From assembly GCA_963573385.1 (NCBI GenBank), contig CAUYLG010013677.1:1-64000 (forward strand): a DNA stretch of 64,000 nt, in the 5' to 3' direction. Positions within the stretch are counted from its first letter, which is position 1, and every line of letters starts with the position of its first letter. Made by a program: the position numbers and the translations under genes. This DNA comes from Cacajao melanocephalus. Lineage: Eukaryota; Chordata; Mammalia; Primates; Pitheciidae. The notes under the pieces were generated by a model that was not told where the DNA came from, searched no databases, and saw nothing but the letters and a program-made list of their open reading frames with translations. This document shows, piece by piece, positions 9,431 to 25,157 of this stretch.

Positions 9431-10480
9431 CCGTCTCATTCAGCTTTGCTGCCTCTCCCAGGAAAGTAGTGTCTGGTGCTTATGGAAACACTGATTCCTC
9501 TGTCCCGATCATCACTAGAGGACTCTGCACCCAGGAAATGGTGACTTCTAACCAGAGACCAGCATGCTGACTCCTGGCACTATGTGCAGGATCTACTAAA
9601 CGTGGTAGATGGAACACACAAAATATCAGGGTGTAGACATTACAACACCCAGGTTTACAAAATCACTGCCTTCTTTAAATAGACATTCTGTAAATTGTGA
9701 AAATGAAGGTAAATAGCTTTCTGACTGTTTTGTTTCTCAGCCTACCTTTGTGAGTTCTTATCACACATCCTCATACATCTTCCTCCAAAGTAGGATGAAA
9801 GCTGACCTTTTGTTGTATTTATTTCTCATCTAGTAAAACTTCAGCTAAAGCCTCCTAATTGCTTTGAAAGTGAGACTAGAACTGGGATTATGTGACTACG
9901 CTTAACACACATAGATCTTATGTTGGGAGGTAAAGAAAATGACCATGCATGCCTCCATAGAAGGTCATTTCACCACAGCTAAATGTGGCTTCAGAGCCAT
10001 CCAGCCAACCTCACTGAACACACATCTTGCCTCCTACCCTTCTGGAATGAATAGTGTTCATGGTTCTTCCCCAGTCCACAATCAATAGGGATTCATCCAG
10101 CCAGATAGGATGCTCTCCATCTTTAAGCTCACTGATCCAAACCCATCATTCATGCACCTCACATGCATCTGAGACACTCCAGGGAGAGTCGCTGCCTGTG
10201 TAAATCAATAAACAGAAAATTCTTAGCCTTATGTCACATTTCCATTATGGCAAATGCACAATCTGAGCACAGCTTCCACAGGCCAACCACGGATCTGCCA
10301 CATGTTCTCCCTCAGCCTTTACCCTGCACCCCTTCTCCTCAAGCCCCAAACCCTTCATCGTTAACACTAATCTACTCTTGAGGATATAGCAGAGATGCTA
10401 AATTAATCTAGAAAGTAAGCTCCCTAAGGATGTGTTACATCATCACTCCCCTGTGTTCCTAAAGCAACCGGGAAAGGAAC
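9431..10480. other. Unique sequence, nothing recognised
   Basis: Neither strand shows a convincing repeat, splice-flanked frame or RNA gene. A 72-codon ORF at 10163-10381 has no recognisable motif. Confidence 0.6.
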
Positions 10481-10820
10481 TGCCATAGGCTAAATTTCTA
10501 CTCCCTCCTCCCCCAAAAATTTATTTGTTGATATCTAGTCTCCATTGTGATGTTATTTTGAAGTAGGGACGATGGGAGGTAATTAGGTCATAAGGGTGAA
10601 GCCCTCATGAATAAATTGTGTGCCTTTTAAATGAGGCCCCAAAGAGATCCCTCACCCCTCTGACCATGTGAGATTACAGAGAGAAAAAGACCTATGAATC
10701 AGAAAGTAGCCCTTACCAGACCCTGAATCTGTCATTGCCCTGATCTTGGCCTTCTCAGCGTCTAGAACTGTGAGAAATAAATTTCTGTTGTTTATAAGCT
10801 ACCCAGCTTATCATATTTTC
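10481..10820 (+). mobile_element. MLT1 LTR
   Basis: Recognisable MLT1 order: TGCCATAGGCTAAATTTC, TAGGGACGATGGGAGGTAAT, CCTCATGAATAAATTGTGTG, CTAGAACTGTGAGAAATAAA and TTCTGTTGTTTATAAGC. The terminal CTAA..CA is not preserved, so the 3' end is slightly truncated or decayed. Confidence 0.88.
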
Positions 10821-10919
10821 TTAAATATTAGTTTCCTACTGTAAATTGCAATAGATTTTCAGTAAGCACTGACTCCAAATCAAAGTCAAAATAGGCTAAC
10901 TATATGAACACTGAATTTT

Positions 10920-11075
10920 ACCTCTTTTCTTGTCTGTGTCCTTCCATCCACTATATTCTAAGCTTCTTAATCCTAAGCACAGAGACTGTGTCTTATTTTT
11001 AGTACTCTCTCCAGCCCCTAGCTCAAGCACCAACACTTAAGGAGCACTCAATACTGGCTGAATGAATACTGTTAG
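10920..11075 (+). mobile_element. L2 LINE 3' end
   Basis: The text TTCTAAGCTTCTTAATCCTAA, GCACAGAGACTGTGTCTTAT and CAGCCCCTAGCTCAAGCACC, closing CTGGCTGAATGAAT, is the canonical L2 3' terminus. It is short and inactive. Confidence 0.75.
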
Positions 11076-13488
11076 ACTGCAGAGGGTCTGGAATTTGTAT
11101 TGTCTTTGGGCAATTGCAGCTGAAGGTCATACACTATACAACCAAAATGCAATCCTAGATAATGTAGATTTTGCCTAGATCAATCATCCTGGCCAATGGT
11201 CCAATTTACAGTAATACTTTCATTCTAATTCAAAGGCTAATAGCTGGTACAATCACACTTACAAAAATATTCTACCCAGATATGTGTTGACAACTTTTCA
11301 GTACACATTTTGCAATGTGTGATTTTTTTGAATGCAGGAAATAGCTGAAAATAGAGTACTTTTTATACTGCAGAACTGGATTTTCACTCCCCTCAACTGT
11401 CCACGGTCATGCTACTGGGCAGTTCTAATTGTTGTTCTCATGTGGAACCTGTGAGGACAGAGGCATCATGACAGTGAGTACCAGGCCAAGTCACAAAGCA
11501 GCTTGGTAGGCTGCACGTGAAAATGTGAATTCCTATTGGTGGAGAATATTGCTGCACTGAAAGACACTCTATTACTAAGACGTTCTTTATAGGCATCATT
11601 GCCAGGAAACTACCTTTGTCCTTGCAAAATGTTTTTTTCCAGGAGCACCACTTCGTGCTGAGCTACATGAAAAAGCTGAAGTATCAGCTCCACTCATATA
11701 TATCTTATAAATAAGCATATGTTATAAATGAATATTACGATGTAAGCCACTGATTCAACATTAATAACAATGCAGAAATGAGACCCAGAGGAGGACACAC
11801 TAGCCAGACTGTCCCTTATAAAAGGTAGGTACACATTTATATTTTTCATTATTCATTTTTTTATATGAGATTCCAAATCCTCTTAAGCATATAGTTTCTA
11901 GTAAATCAAATAAAAGAAAAAAGAATGACTGCACACAGTGTCAAAATCCTTTATAAGATGCAGGAGAATGCTTCCGTCTGCTTGTTTGTATTATTGCTAT
12001 TCCTAGTCTACTTTAATAACAAAGCTTTCATTCTGATCTAATTCAAAAGCTACATTGCACCTTCTCCTTCTACATCTTCACCCATCTCTTTGATGACTAG
12101 GAGTTAGATAACAGGCTAGAAAAAAAACCTCTTTAAATAATCAGAGTGTTATTTGTTACTTCAAATAGTTAACAGGTTCTTTAAATGACACTGGGCATTT
12201 TTAATTCTCTTGACACTCCCAGAAAACTACCATTCAGGACAAAATGTCACCAGTTTTATTATCAACACTAAATATTTTTGTGATGCTATAGGGAAACAAA
12301 ATGATAGAATTGAATATTTCTGGAAACCTTTCACAAGCATATGTTACATACATTATGGATAAAACTCCTTCCGGGTCATGCTTCTGGTGATAAATTAGTG
12401 GCTTCTTGCGCATAAACATGTGCATTGAAGACAGGCTGGTAGAATGATCTGCATGGAACTTTTAATCAAATCTTACACAAAACCAGGGCTCCCAAGGTAA
12501 TCTTATTTCCTCCAAACAAGAGAGGCAGCTCTGTTTCAATTAGTACCTCAGTCTCAGAAAACACCAGCAGAAAACTTCGTATTCAAAAAGAGAGATTTTA
12601 AGGCCTTTTCCAATTCAAAAAAAAAAAAAGAAGAAATGGATAATTAAAGATTAAAAATACCTTGAAATCCTAATGTGGCAGTATAAACATGCCTCATGAT
12701 ACTATGGCAACATTCTCTCTTTTTTAATGAAATTGATTAATTAGTCTGTGAGCTTGCAAAATGTCAGAGCAAAGGATTGAGAATGCTTCTCTTCACAGGT
12801 AAGGCCTTTCCTATCTCTTTCTTCCTGAGCTTGTCAATCAGAAACATTAGAGGTCAATCTACGGAAGAAATCTCAAACTGCAGCTTTGTTTTAAATGAAT
12901 GAGAAACATGGAGGCTTCCATAGCTTGCATTCCAAGTCAGCTCAGAAGATCCAGATATGAGAATGTCTTGGATACATATGGCTCAAACTAAATACAAGCC
13001 CATTTGACTGGAGGGAGAATGGAAGGAGAGAACTGGGGAAGTTGTTTTGCAAATTGAGCCAGCTGGCAACAAAGTTGTGTGTGTGTATCTGTGTGTGTAT
13101 GATACAGCTATGAAGGAAAGAGACCATTTCCACAATTCATACATGGAAATATCACATGATAGTCATAGCTCATGTATATATATAGTTAAGATTTAAATAT
13201 ATTAGCATGTTTTTACATATGTTATAGATCTCTAGGAGTTACTAAGCAGAGGCACAAAATGAAACGTTAGGCTTTATTATTCATTCAGGACAAAGGAGGT
13301 CATATTCCATTTTGGAAGCAGAAGCAAAGACTATCTTTCCTATAAGAATGAGCCTAGTCAGAGTGAATTGTATAGACAGGTTGCTGGCCACCTCTGTCTT
13401 ATGTTAGGACTGCTGTCCTACTCGCATTAAAAAACCCTGCACACATACCTCCCTACTGCATGGAGACCAGAAATTTTTACTACTAGAG
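11076..13488. other. Unique AT-rich sequence
   Basis: No gene or clear repeat is visible. A short GT run with one interruption lies at about 13076-13105, and an A-rich run at 12619-12632. A weak splice-like segment at about 11774-11824 was considered and set aside. Confidence 0.6.
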
Positions 13489-13710
13489 CAGGGTTAGTCA
13501 ATGTCAGAACTATTAGCATTTTGGTACAGATAAATCTTTGTTGTTGGAAACTGTTCTGCACATTTTAGGATGCTTAGCAGCTTTGCTGGCCTCTACCCTC
13601 TAGATGCCAGTAGCATATCCCAGTTGTGACAACCAAATTATCTGCAGACATTGCAAAGTCCCAGGTTCTGAGAAGGAGGGGAAAAATAACGCTCAACAGA
13701 GAAGCACTGC
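13489..13710 (-). mobile_element. MER20 hAT fossil, antisense
   Basis: It opens CAGGGTTAGTCAATGTCAG and contains ACTATTAGCATTTTGG, CACATTTTAGGATGCTTAGCA and TGGCCTCTACCCTCTAGATG, closing near the GAAGCACTG terminus. This is nearly the full 219-bp MER20, a non-autonomous hAT element. Confidence 0.9.
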
Positions 13711-13794
13711 ACTAGAATAATCAGTGAGTGAGAAAAGAAAAAAAGGAGAACACTATGTCTTTTGGAAATAAATGAAGATCACCCAAATGAGAAG

Positions 13795-14060
13795 AAACGG
13801 AGGTTATTTATTCTGAGCTTGCGACAGCAAGGGAGTCAGCTACCATCACTTGTGATTGGCAGAGATTCAAAGGTAGGCAGGGGAGTAGAAAGGTTTTATA
13901 TGATCTATTAATCATATGTGCTCTGGTTGGAACTTGTTGGCATGGCAGGGCTGGAGGCAGGACATCTTAAGTGATTGGTTTGGGATGCACGTTTGGCTTT
14001 CTCTGGTTGGCCCTGAGATAGGAACGGGAGCAGAAAACAAAAAAACAGGGAAGCTCAAAG
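13795..14060 (-). mobile_element. Possible LTR fragment, unassigned
   Basis: The segment has an AATAAATAACCTCCG signal on the minus strand (complement near 13799-13812) followed upstream by TTGGC/CCAATC-like text, the layout of an LTR around its polyadenylation site. I cannot assign a family and see no target-site duplication. Confidence 0.3.
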
Positions 14061-14122
14061 TCACTGAATAAGTGGTTTTCACCTTTGTGTTCCCAGTACC
14101 CACTACAGTTTCTGGAAGCATT

Positions 14123-14966
<844 letters not shown>

Positions 14967-14975
14967 GCACTCATT

Positions 14976-15143
14976 AAACAAAGTGTGGTCCCTGGACCAG
15001 CACCATCAGCATCATCCAGAAACTTGTTGGAAATGCAAATTCCGAGGCCTCAATCTAGATTTGCTAATCCATAATCTCTGTGGGTGGATCCCGACAACCC
15101 GTGTTTTAATAAGCTCTCCAGGTCTCATGCTTGAGAAACACTG
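14976..15143 (-). mobile_element. MER5A hAT fossil, antisense
   Basis: Antisense MER5A blocks occur in order: AAAGTGTGGTCCCTGGACCA, CATCAGCATCATCCAGAAAC, TTGGAAATGCAAATTC and the closing CTTGAGAAACACTG. It sits immediately next to the MLT1 LTR. Confidence 0.9.
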
Positions 15144-15329
15144 ATCTATACACCACAGCCATTCTCCCCACTCCAAAAGTGTATGGTCTTTATATGGGGT
15201 CTTTCAGTATCACCACAATTAAATTCTTAGGAATGCACTCTTACAGAGTAATTACAGAGCAATGTTTCCAAAATGTGATTTCTAATCTAATAAAGGATAT
15301 CACTCCTTTACTAATAATCCTTAAATGCA

Positions 15330-15515
15330 TGTGATGGTTAATTTTATCTGTCACCTTGATTGGGTTAAGGGATGCCAGACAGCTAGAAAAAAAAATATTA
15401 TTTCTAGGTGTATCTGTGAGGGTGTTTTCAGAGATCAGCATTTGACAATGATTAGCATTTGATGATTATGTAACCATACATATTCCATTGGTTCTGTTTC
15501 TGTGGTGAACCCCCA
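15330..15515 (+). mobile_element. MLT2 (ERVL) LTR with internal deletion
   Basis: It begins TGTGATGGTTAATTTTATCTG, continues through GAGGGTGTTTTCAGAGAT, then jumps to the 3' terminal block CATTGGTTCTGTTTCTGTGG. Most of the LTR body is missing. It precedes a second, fuller MLT2 in the same orientation. Confidence 0.75.
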
Positions 15516-15659
15516 GGTGATCCGCTGTAGAGATACTGATGATTTCATGGGCTTCCGATTATAGGATGGTGTGGAGAGGAGGGTAGGGAGTTGGCCCAGT
15601 GGGAAGCAGCTGTGGAATTTTAAGTCAGGCCTCTACCACAGAATTTTTCAGGTTGTGAG

Positions 15660-16176
15660 TGTATAGTAAGCAATTTTATGTGTCAGCTTGACTGAGCACC
15701 AGGGTGCCTAGATATTTAGTTAACATAATTTCTGGGTGTGTCCATGAGGGTGCTTTTGTATGCAACTGACTTTTGAATCAAAAGACTGAGTAAAGCAGAT
15801 GGTCCTCCCCAATCCCTATAAGGTCTGAATAGATAAAAGGCTTAGTAAGAAAGAATTTCTTCTCTCTACGTGACCATCTTCAAGCTGGGACATTGGTCTC
15901 CTGCCCCCAGACTTAGACTGAAACTTATACCATCAGGTCTCCTGGTTCTCAAGCCTTTAGACTCTGACTAGAACTATACCATCAGCTCTCCTGGGTCTCC
16001 AGCTTGCTGACTGCATACTTTAGGACTTTTCAGCCTTCATATTTCATGAGCTAATTCCTTATAGTAGATAGATGATAGGTAGGTAGGTAGGTAGGTAGGT
16101 AGGTAGGTAGGTAGGTAGATAGATAGATAGATAGATTATATTAGTTCTGTTTCTCTGAAGAATCCAGACTAACACA
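15660..16176 (+). mobile_element. MLT2 (ERVL) LTR, nearly complete
   Basis: The LTR starts TGTATAGTAAGCAATTTTATG, includes AGACTGAGTAAAGCAGATGG, the repeated CATCAG(G/C)TCTCCTGG units, and ends GTTCTGTTTCTCTG..GACTAACACA. A TAGG/TAGA microsatellite has grown inside it, where the family normally has an AT/TA-rich polyadenylation region. Confidence 0.9.
16066..16137. repeat. (TAGG)n(TAGA)n microsatellite
   Basis: About 11 near-perfect TAGG units are followed by about 5 TAGA units, within the MLT2 LTR. Compound tetranucleotide arrays of this length are usually polymorphic in people. Confidence 0.97.
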
Positions 16177-16398
16177 GGGTGGTAACCAATTAAAGGGGCA
16201 CTTAACAATTTATTGAGTGCAACTACTATTGTTTTTCATAAAATAGAGTATTTTCATAGAATAAAGTGTTAAAAATAAATAGAATAAAGTACACAGCACA
16301 TAGAAATGGTTAAGTATTATCTGGTGAATCTTCAGTTTCTGTGATTCACATCCACATAGGAATACAATAAGTACTTTTCCTACTATAAATCAGGATCC

Positions 16399-16692
16399 GG
16401 CCAGGCACAGTGGCTCATGCCTGTAATGCCAGCCCTTTGGGACGTGGAGGCAGATGGACCACCTGACATCAGGAGTTCGAGACCAGTCTGGCCAACATGG
16501 TGAAACCCCACCTATACTAAAAATATAAAAATTAGCTAGGAGTGGTGACAGGTGCCTATAATCTCAGTTACTCGGGAGGCTGAGGCAAGAGAATCACTTG
16601 AATCTGGAATCAGAGATTGCAGTGAGCCAAGATCGCACCACTGCACTCTAGCCTAGGCAATAAGGGTGAAATTCCATCTCAAAAAAAAAAAG
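16399..16692 (+). mobile_element. Alu
   Basis: A full-length Alu starts GGCCAGGCACAGTGGCTCA and ends in an A-run at 16681-16692. It carries many substitutions and a deletion near TTTGGGACGTGG, so it is an older copy. Confidence 0.93.
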
Positions 16693-16886
16693 AAGAAATC
16701 ATGCTGAAGGAGAAGTTGGACTAGTGCTGAGCAGTTCTCCCAGACTACGCTGTGTCTCCTCCCCCGGAAGTGACTCCATCCTGAAATGACTGCCCACTTC
16801 GCACAGTACAGTTAGTACTTGGCATGTCCAACTATCACGTGATTCACTGTGATTCCGCATGTGTTTTAACTGCTCAGTCACACTCT

Positions 16887-17000
16887 AGGTTCTCTGCGAA
16901 CCAGGACAGGTTTCATTCTGCTTCACGACTTCCTCCAACCTTGGCCCACTGTCTGGCACATAAAGTAAATTGTTAATGAATATTGGTTAGTTGGCTGAAT
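16887..17000 (+). mobile_element. L2 LINE 3' end fragment
   Basis: The text AGGTTCTCTGCGAACCAGGA, TGGCCCACTGTCTGGCACAT and TTAATGAATATTGGTTAGTTG matches the L2 3' terminal consensus, diverged and short. Confidence 0.55.
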
Positions 17001-17780
17001 TTTACAAACTATCAAGTTTATTAAGAGAATCGGGTGAAATGTTTAGATGGAAAAAAACCAATGGCCCCTCAACAACAGTCCAAATGCCAGATGTCCCCTT
17101 GAAAATGACAACTGAATAGCAGTCCAAACAAGTGTATTAAGCCATCTCTAGCAAGAGACAATGCAGCTGCAACCCTGCATTAATAAACAGAGCAGAAACT
17201 AAGACAACCTATTTTCACTCTGCTTGGAAATCTATGCTCTTCCCGAGCCATCAAAATTGAGTGAGAAATTGCAGTGGATACGATCAGCTCTTATTTATTA
17301 TCAACGTTTCACAGCAGCAAGCATTAATAATACATCTTATATTTATAAAGCTCTGTTTTCAGCTTTCCCTGATACTGAGCCAGCAAGATTTGAGAATGTC
17401 TATGGGATCCAGACTTTGTTAGTAAAAGAAGAATTTCAAAGAGAGGGGAAAAAAATCAAAAAAATGTAAAGCTATCTAAATAGTCAGCATGCAATTATTC
17501 AATTATGCTACTTTATGATATATCTGACATAAGTCATTATAATAAAACCAGAAACAAATGCCACACATAAAACAAAAACCATCAAAATAAGTCCCCAGTA
17601 TGAACAGAGCTTCCTGCCTCAATGCATAATTTATACTGTCTATAAAGCCAGCACCTGGGAACTGCTAATTTAATTAGTTTGTATCGAACACTTAATTGAA
17701 GTAAGCCAAGGTTTAGGACTAGCTTGACATCTGTTTTCATTACATCTAATTAATCTGTGGCATTTGGTTCTTTTTCCTGC
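17001..17780. other. Unique sequence with an 81-codon open frame
   Basis: No repeat is recognised. The plus strand is open from 17224 to 17469 with ordinary amino-acid composition, but it has no recognisable motif, and the nearby splice-like text is weak. An ORF of this length is expected by chance in AT-rich DNA of this length. Confidence 0.5.
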
Positions 17781-18171
17781 CGTATTAGTCAGCTCAGGCT
17801 GCCATAACAAATATACCAGTCTGGGTGTCTTAAACAATAGAAATATATTTTCTCACAATTCTGGAGGCTGGAAAGTCTAAGATCACGCTTCCAGCAAGGT
17901 TCACTTTCTGGTGAGGGCGCTCTTGCTGGCTTGCAGATGGTTGCCTTCTCACTATGTTTTTGCATGGCCCTTCCTTGGTGTGCGCACACGGAGAATGAGA
18001 GATTGAAAAAGACCAGAGAGATGAGATGGAGCTCTCTGGTGTCTCCACCCTTATAACCTCAGTTAACATTAATTAACTTCCTTAGAGGTCCCATCTCCAA
18101 ATACAGTCACAGTGGGTGTTAAAGCTTCAATACATGAATTTGGGTGTAACATAACTATTCTGTCCATAACA
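17781..18171 (-). mobile_element. MLT1 LTR, antisense
   Basis: The LTR runs from CGTATTAGTCAGCTCAGGC through TCTCACAATTCTGGAGGCTG, GGCCCTTCCTTGGTGTG and CCATCTCCAAATACAGTCAC, to CTGTCCATAACA. It is about 390 bp. No clear target-site duplication is visible. Confidence 0.88.
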
Positions 18172-18174
18172 CTC

Positions 18175-18880
18175 ATCTTGCACAAACTGTAAAGATCATT
18201 TGGTTTTGTTTGGTCTGAGGAATCAGTTCCACCAGATGATATTGCAACTGGGGGAGCATATCCAACTCCCAGAGATCGGAGGTTCTTGGCCTCTCTAACC
18301 CTGAAGAATGGGAAAAGGGGGCCCCAGAGGCATGGTGAGTTTGCCATTCAAATAAATATTATTTACCCAGAGTTTTGTGGAAAAGCGATTTATTAGACAG
18401 ACGAGAGAGACAGAGAGAGATGAGAGACTGAGACAGAGAGAGAGACAGAGCGCGAGAGAGCTCCTACACCATCGTGGTAGGGGACCTAGAGGAGGAATCT
18501 GTATAGGTAGGAGCAGCTGGAGTTTTAACCCTTGAGTTATTCCCTCTCCATTCATGTTCTCCTCCAATAACAAGAGTTCTTTCAGACTTCCTCTGGAGTG
18601 ATTGATCTTTGACTCTGATATTGGATTGGCTACTTGGTCCACAACTCTGAGTTACAGAGCCCCCTCTTCCCGAAGCTTTCCTCCGGATTTTGGGACAAAG
18701 GAGCCTCACCTGGCTTGCCCTACCTGGCCAGCACAAGAAAGTCAGATAAAAAACTTTGCATTTGAAACCCCTCTGGTTCCAGGATGGAGGCATGGAGGAG
18801 GTGCTCAAAGGAAATCCCTGCATGTGAAACTACACCCCTCACAGACCCAGGAAAAGAAGCTACTATAACACAATCCCTCA
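18175..18880 (-). mobile_element. Probable unassigned LTR, antisense
   Basis: On the minus strand there is an AATAAA signal (complement at 18388-18393) preceded by a CT-rich tract ending TCTGTCTAATAAATCG, the layout seen in several class I LTRs. Upstream is about 400 bp of GC-moderate, non-repetitive DNA and downstream a U5-like segment. I cannot name the family, the ends are not proven, and no duplication was found. Confidence 0.4.
18396..18462. repeat. GAGA-rich simple repeat
   Basis: Degenerate GAGACAGA units occupy the tract, with a CGCG interruption near the end. It lies within the probable LTR, in the position of its CT-rich region read on the minus strand. Confidence 0.9.
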
Positions 18881-19077
18881 ATATCATGTCAATGTTATAC
18901 TCCCTTAATTTTTCCACATTCAAACAATTTATGTGACAACAGTAGAAAACGGTGCCTGTCCAAGGACACATCATCTGCCATGTCTCACCAACCCTACCCA
19001 GGAACAACCATGTTGGCCCAGCATCTCCCCCACAAAGTTCTCCCTGACAGCTCCAGCCTCCATAAAAGATATCATTC

Positions 19078-19215
19078 ATTTATTCACCTACCAGCACACA
19101 TTTACTAAGTCACTTATACCAGGCACTGTACAAGACAATAGAGTTACAGGGTCAAAGAAGCCCCAGTCCTTGCCACCAAGGAGTTAGCAGCCCAGTGGAG
19201 AACATAGAAAGGAAA
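19078..19215 (+). mobile_element. Old LINE/MIR-type fossil
   Basis: The order TTTATTCACCTACCAGCACA, CTTATACCAGGCACTGTACA and CAGTCCTTGCCACCAAGGAG, ending AGCCCAGTGGAGAACATAG, matches a very common ancient mammalian repeat carrying a GCCAGGCACTG core. I do not assign it firmly to L2 or MIR. Confidence 0.5.
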
Positions 19216-19424
19216 CGGTAAGAATTGAGAAGAAGCTGAACCTTAACATTTGCAGGCCTGAGGCTAAGGGTCAAAATAGGGGCCTGCATATTATATATTA
19301 GAATGCCTAAATTATATAATTCAAGCTAGCAAGCAGTTAAATAAAATGTATTCTTTCCCATAATCTTAGTAAGTATAACTTGAAAATCACATGGAAGGCA
19401 GAATCAAATTTAGAGCTAGCAGAA

Positions 19425-19453
19425 CAGAAAAAATAAAATAAAATAAAATAAAA
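19425..19453. repeat. (AAAAT)n short array
   Basis: About five AAAAT units form a short pentanucleotide array. No Alu body is attached, so it is not an Alu tail. Confidence 0.85.
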
Positions 19454-19719
19454 CAGTCTGTGGCTTACTGCCCTCCCCTTCCTTCCCCCAGCTCCAGGCT
19501 GCCTGGCAAGGGGTCTGGCCCACATTTGTGGAAACCTCCACACATCCAAACTCTATCCACAGCCCCTGCAAATAGCTGTCCCTTGATGGATCAAATAAAA
19601 AGACCACAAATGTCCTGGAAATAGACTTGGGGCAGAGGGTTTTAGAGCCCAGGTTTGAAGTGTGTTCAAGGATGGGGCACCCATCAAGAGGAACATTATA
19701 AAAAGGAGAGAGCAGGGCC

Positions 19720-19908
19720 CTCTAAACCAGTGCTTAGCCAACATCTGCATGAGCAACACTAGTGAGTATGTTAGAACATGGATTCCTGAACTCTACCCCC
19801 AGAGATGAGGCTTTGGTGGGTCCAGGGTACAGCCCAGGAATTTTCATTTCTTACTGTTCCCACAAGATGTCTATCGGTGGACCACACAATGGATAGTCTG
19901 AAGCGCAG
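19720..19908 (+). mobile_element. MER5A-like hAT fossil
   Basis: Diverged MER5A order is visible: CCAGTGCTTAGCCAACATC, CATGGATTCCTGAACTCTAC, CAGGAATTTTCATTTCTTA and GGACCACACAATGGATAG. The first half differs appreciably from consensus. Confidence 0.6.
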
Positions 19909-20649
19909 AACCCAGAACAAGGCACTGTTAAGCCAAGTCTAACGGTGGCACAGATTTAGTGAGACATGTGCTACCAAAAACCTATGCAGAGTGCTAGCTG
20001 TAGCCAGAGTAAGCGCATATAGACTTACATATATCCAAGTATACACTGAGAGCCAACTTTGTGTCAAGTACTATATCGGCTGCCTCATTCATTCACCAAA
20101 TAATAATAAAAGAGACTATGAATGTGAAAGAACTATGCACCGAAAAAGCTCCATCTTATTGTATGTAAATTTAATTGTTAATTTTAAAATGTTAATAAAA
20201 TTTTAAAAAATCAATCTGTTCTAGAGGTTTCCCCTTTTTTGTGGTGGCGGGGGTTGAGTCCTGTTTGCAGTATCATACATGATCAAAGTGCTGCTAGAAT
20301 GTTCACAGCTGTTACTGCAAATTCAAATCCCAGGAAAGACTTCTCCTGGGAATTTGCTTTAGGTCAGGGTTTGGCTTCCTGATATAAGGCTGTACCCACA
20401 ACTGGGCAGGTTCAGCAACACAGGAGCCTTTCCCCAGACCATGAGATTTCCACTTCTAACAGCAGAGTGGCTCGTATCAGAATGTTACACCTGCTACCAA
20501 TTATCAACTCTTGTCAAAATATTTTAAAAACTGGGAGGCACTAGAAAACAATCTACTGTGTGCCGGATACAAGCATAGGCATGAATATGCTTCAGTGGGA
20601 AAAGAAAAATCCATGCCTTCTTTAATAAATATGCCTGTAGCATTCATCC
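19909..20649. other. Unique sequence, nothing recognised
   Basis: AT-rich DNA with a run of TTAATAAAATTTTAAAA near 20190. A short MIR-like scrap around 20045-20100 is too weak to call. Confidence 0.5.
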
Positions 20650-20795
20650 ACAATTCTCATAATGTTAAAAAAACAATCAGAGAACCTCACTTTAAAGATG
20701 AGGAAACTGTTTCTGAGATGTTAAGAAATTTGTTACATAGAACCCAGCAGAGGAAATATTTGAACTCAGGCCACCCCCATGCCCTGCCTGTTCTA
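20650..20795 (-). mobile_element. MIR SINE, antisense
   Basis: The antisense MIR core is visible as CCTCACTTTAAAGATGAGGA, AACTGTTTCTGAGATGTTAAG and AACTCAGGCCACCCCCATG. Confidence 0.7.
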
Positions 20796-20921
20796 CAATG
20801 AAGAATGGAGTAAACTCAAGGGAGACAAGGAGCTCTAGGTAGACCTTCTGAAAGAGGTCATGAGTTTTACTTAGAAAAGTTAGAAAGGTAGAAGGAACAA
20901 AGAAAATCACAATCGAAATAA

Positions 20922-22687
<1,766 letters not shown>

Positions 22688-22985
22688 GAGCTGGGCATGG
22701 TGGCTCACACCTGTAATCACACTTTGGGAGGCCAAAGTGGAAAGATCCCTTGAGGCCAGGATTCAAGACCAGCCTGGGAAACAGTGAGACTCCATCTACA
22801 CAAAAAAAATAAGGAAATAAAATTTAATAGCCTGGCATGGTGGCAAACAACTGCAGTCTCAGCTACTCGGGAGGCTAAGGCAGGAAGATCCCCTGGAGCC
22901 TGGGAGTCTGAGGCTACAGTGAATTATAATCTTGCCAAAGCACTCCAGCCTAGGTGACAGAGTGAGACTCTGTCTTAAAAAAATA
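22688..22985 (+). mobile_element. Alu, old (J-like)
   Basis: Both arms are present, starting GCTGGGCATGGTGGCTCAC and ending CTGTCTTAAAAAAATAAA. Numerous substitutions and a short deletion at the AATC..ACACTTTGGG block suggest an old subfamily. Confidence 0.92.
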
Positions 22986-24611
<1,626 letters not shown>

Positions 24612-24827
24612 AACTTAATTCTTATCACACAGATAAGACATCTCTATAGAAACATTATTTAAAAAAAAAAAAATTCCATAATCTCAGCACCCATTGATAA
24701 GCACAGTAGTATTGTCAATATTCAAATGTAGATATTTCTAAACTTTCATGTAAATATATGCTTTTAAAAAAAGCAGACTCACAATGTATATCCAATTAGG
24801 TAAACTTTTTTCTCTTAGTATATCAAA
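24612..24827. other. AT-rich spacer, possibly old LINE
   Basis: Text such as ATAATCTCAGCACCCATTG and TTTCATGTAAATATATG resembles an old LINE 3' region that continues beyond the Alu at 25158-25250. The evidence is too weak for a firm family call. Confidence 0.3.
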
Positions 24828-25157
24828 GTTTTTGTTGTCGTTGTTTTGTTTTTGTTTTTTAGAGATAAGGTCTCACTCTGTTACCCAGGAGGGAAAGCAG
24901 TGGCACAATCATACCTCACTGCAGGCTCAACCTCCCAAGCCCAAGGGATCCTCCCACGCCCAAGGGATCCTCCCACCTGAGCCTTCCAAGTAGCTGGGAC
25001 TACAGCTAGTCATGATGGTGCACATCTAATTTTTTTTTTCTTCTTTTTTGTAGAGACCAGGTCTCTCTATGATCCCGAACTTCCGGCCTCAAGTGATCCT
25101 GCTGCCTCAGTCTCCCAAAGTGCTAGGATTATAGGCATGAGCCACTGCACCCCGCCA
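24828..25157 (-). mobile_element. Alu, antisense, old, with internal duplication
   Basis: The Alu reads TAGAGATAAGGTCTCACTC to GAGCCACTGCACCCCGCC. Within its right half, GCCCAAGGGATCCTCCCAC occurs twice in a row at about 24938-24976, a private 19-bp tandem duplication. Its mid A-run is also enlarged. Confidence 0.93.

Noticed and set aside
11774..11824. Plus-strand segment of 49 nt ending at a GTAGGT donor
   Set aside because: The upstream acceptor lacks a pyrimidine tract and two of three frames stop.
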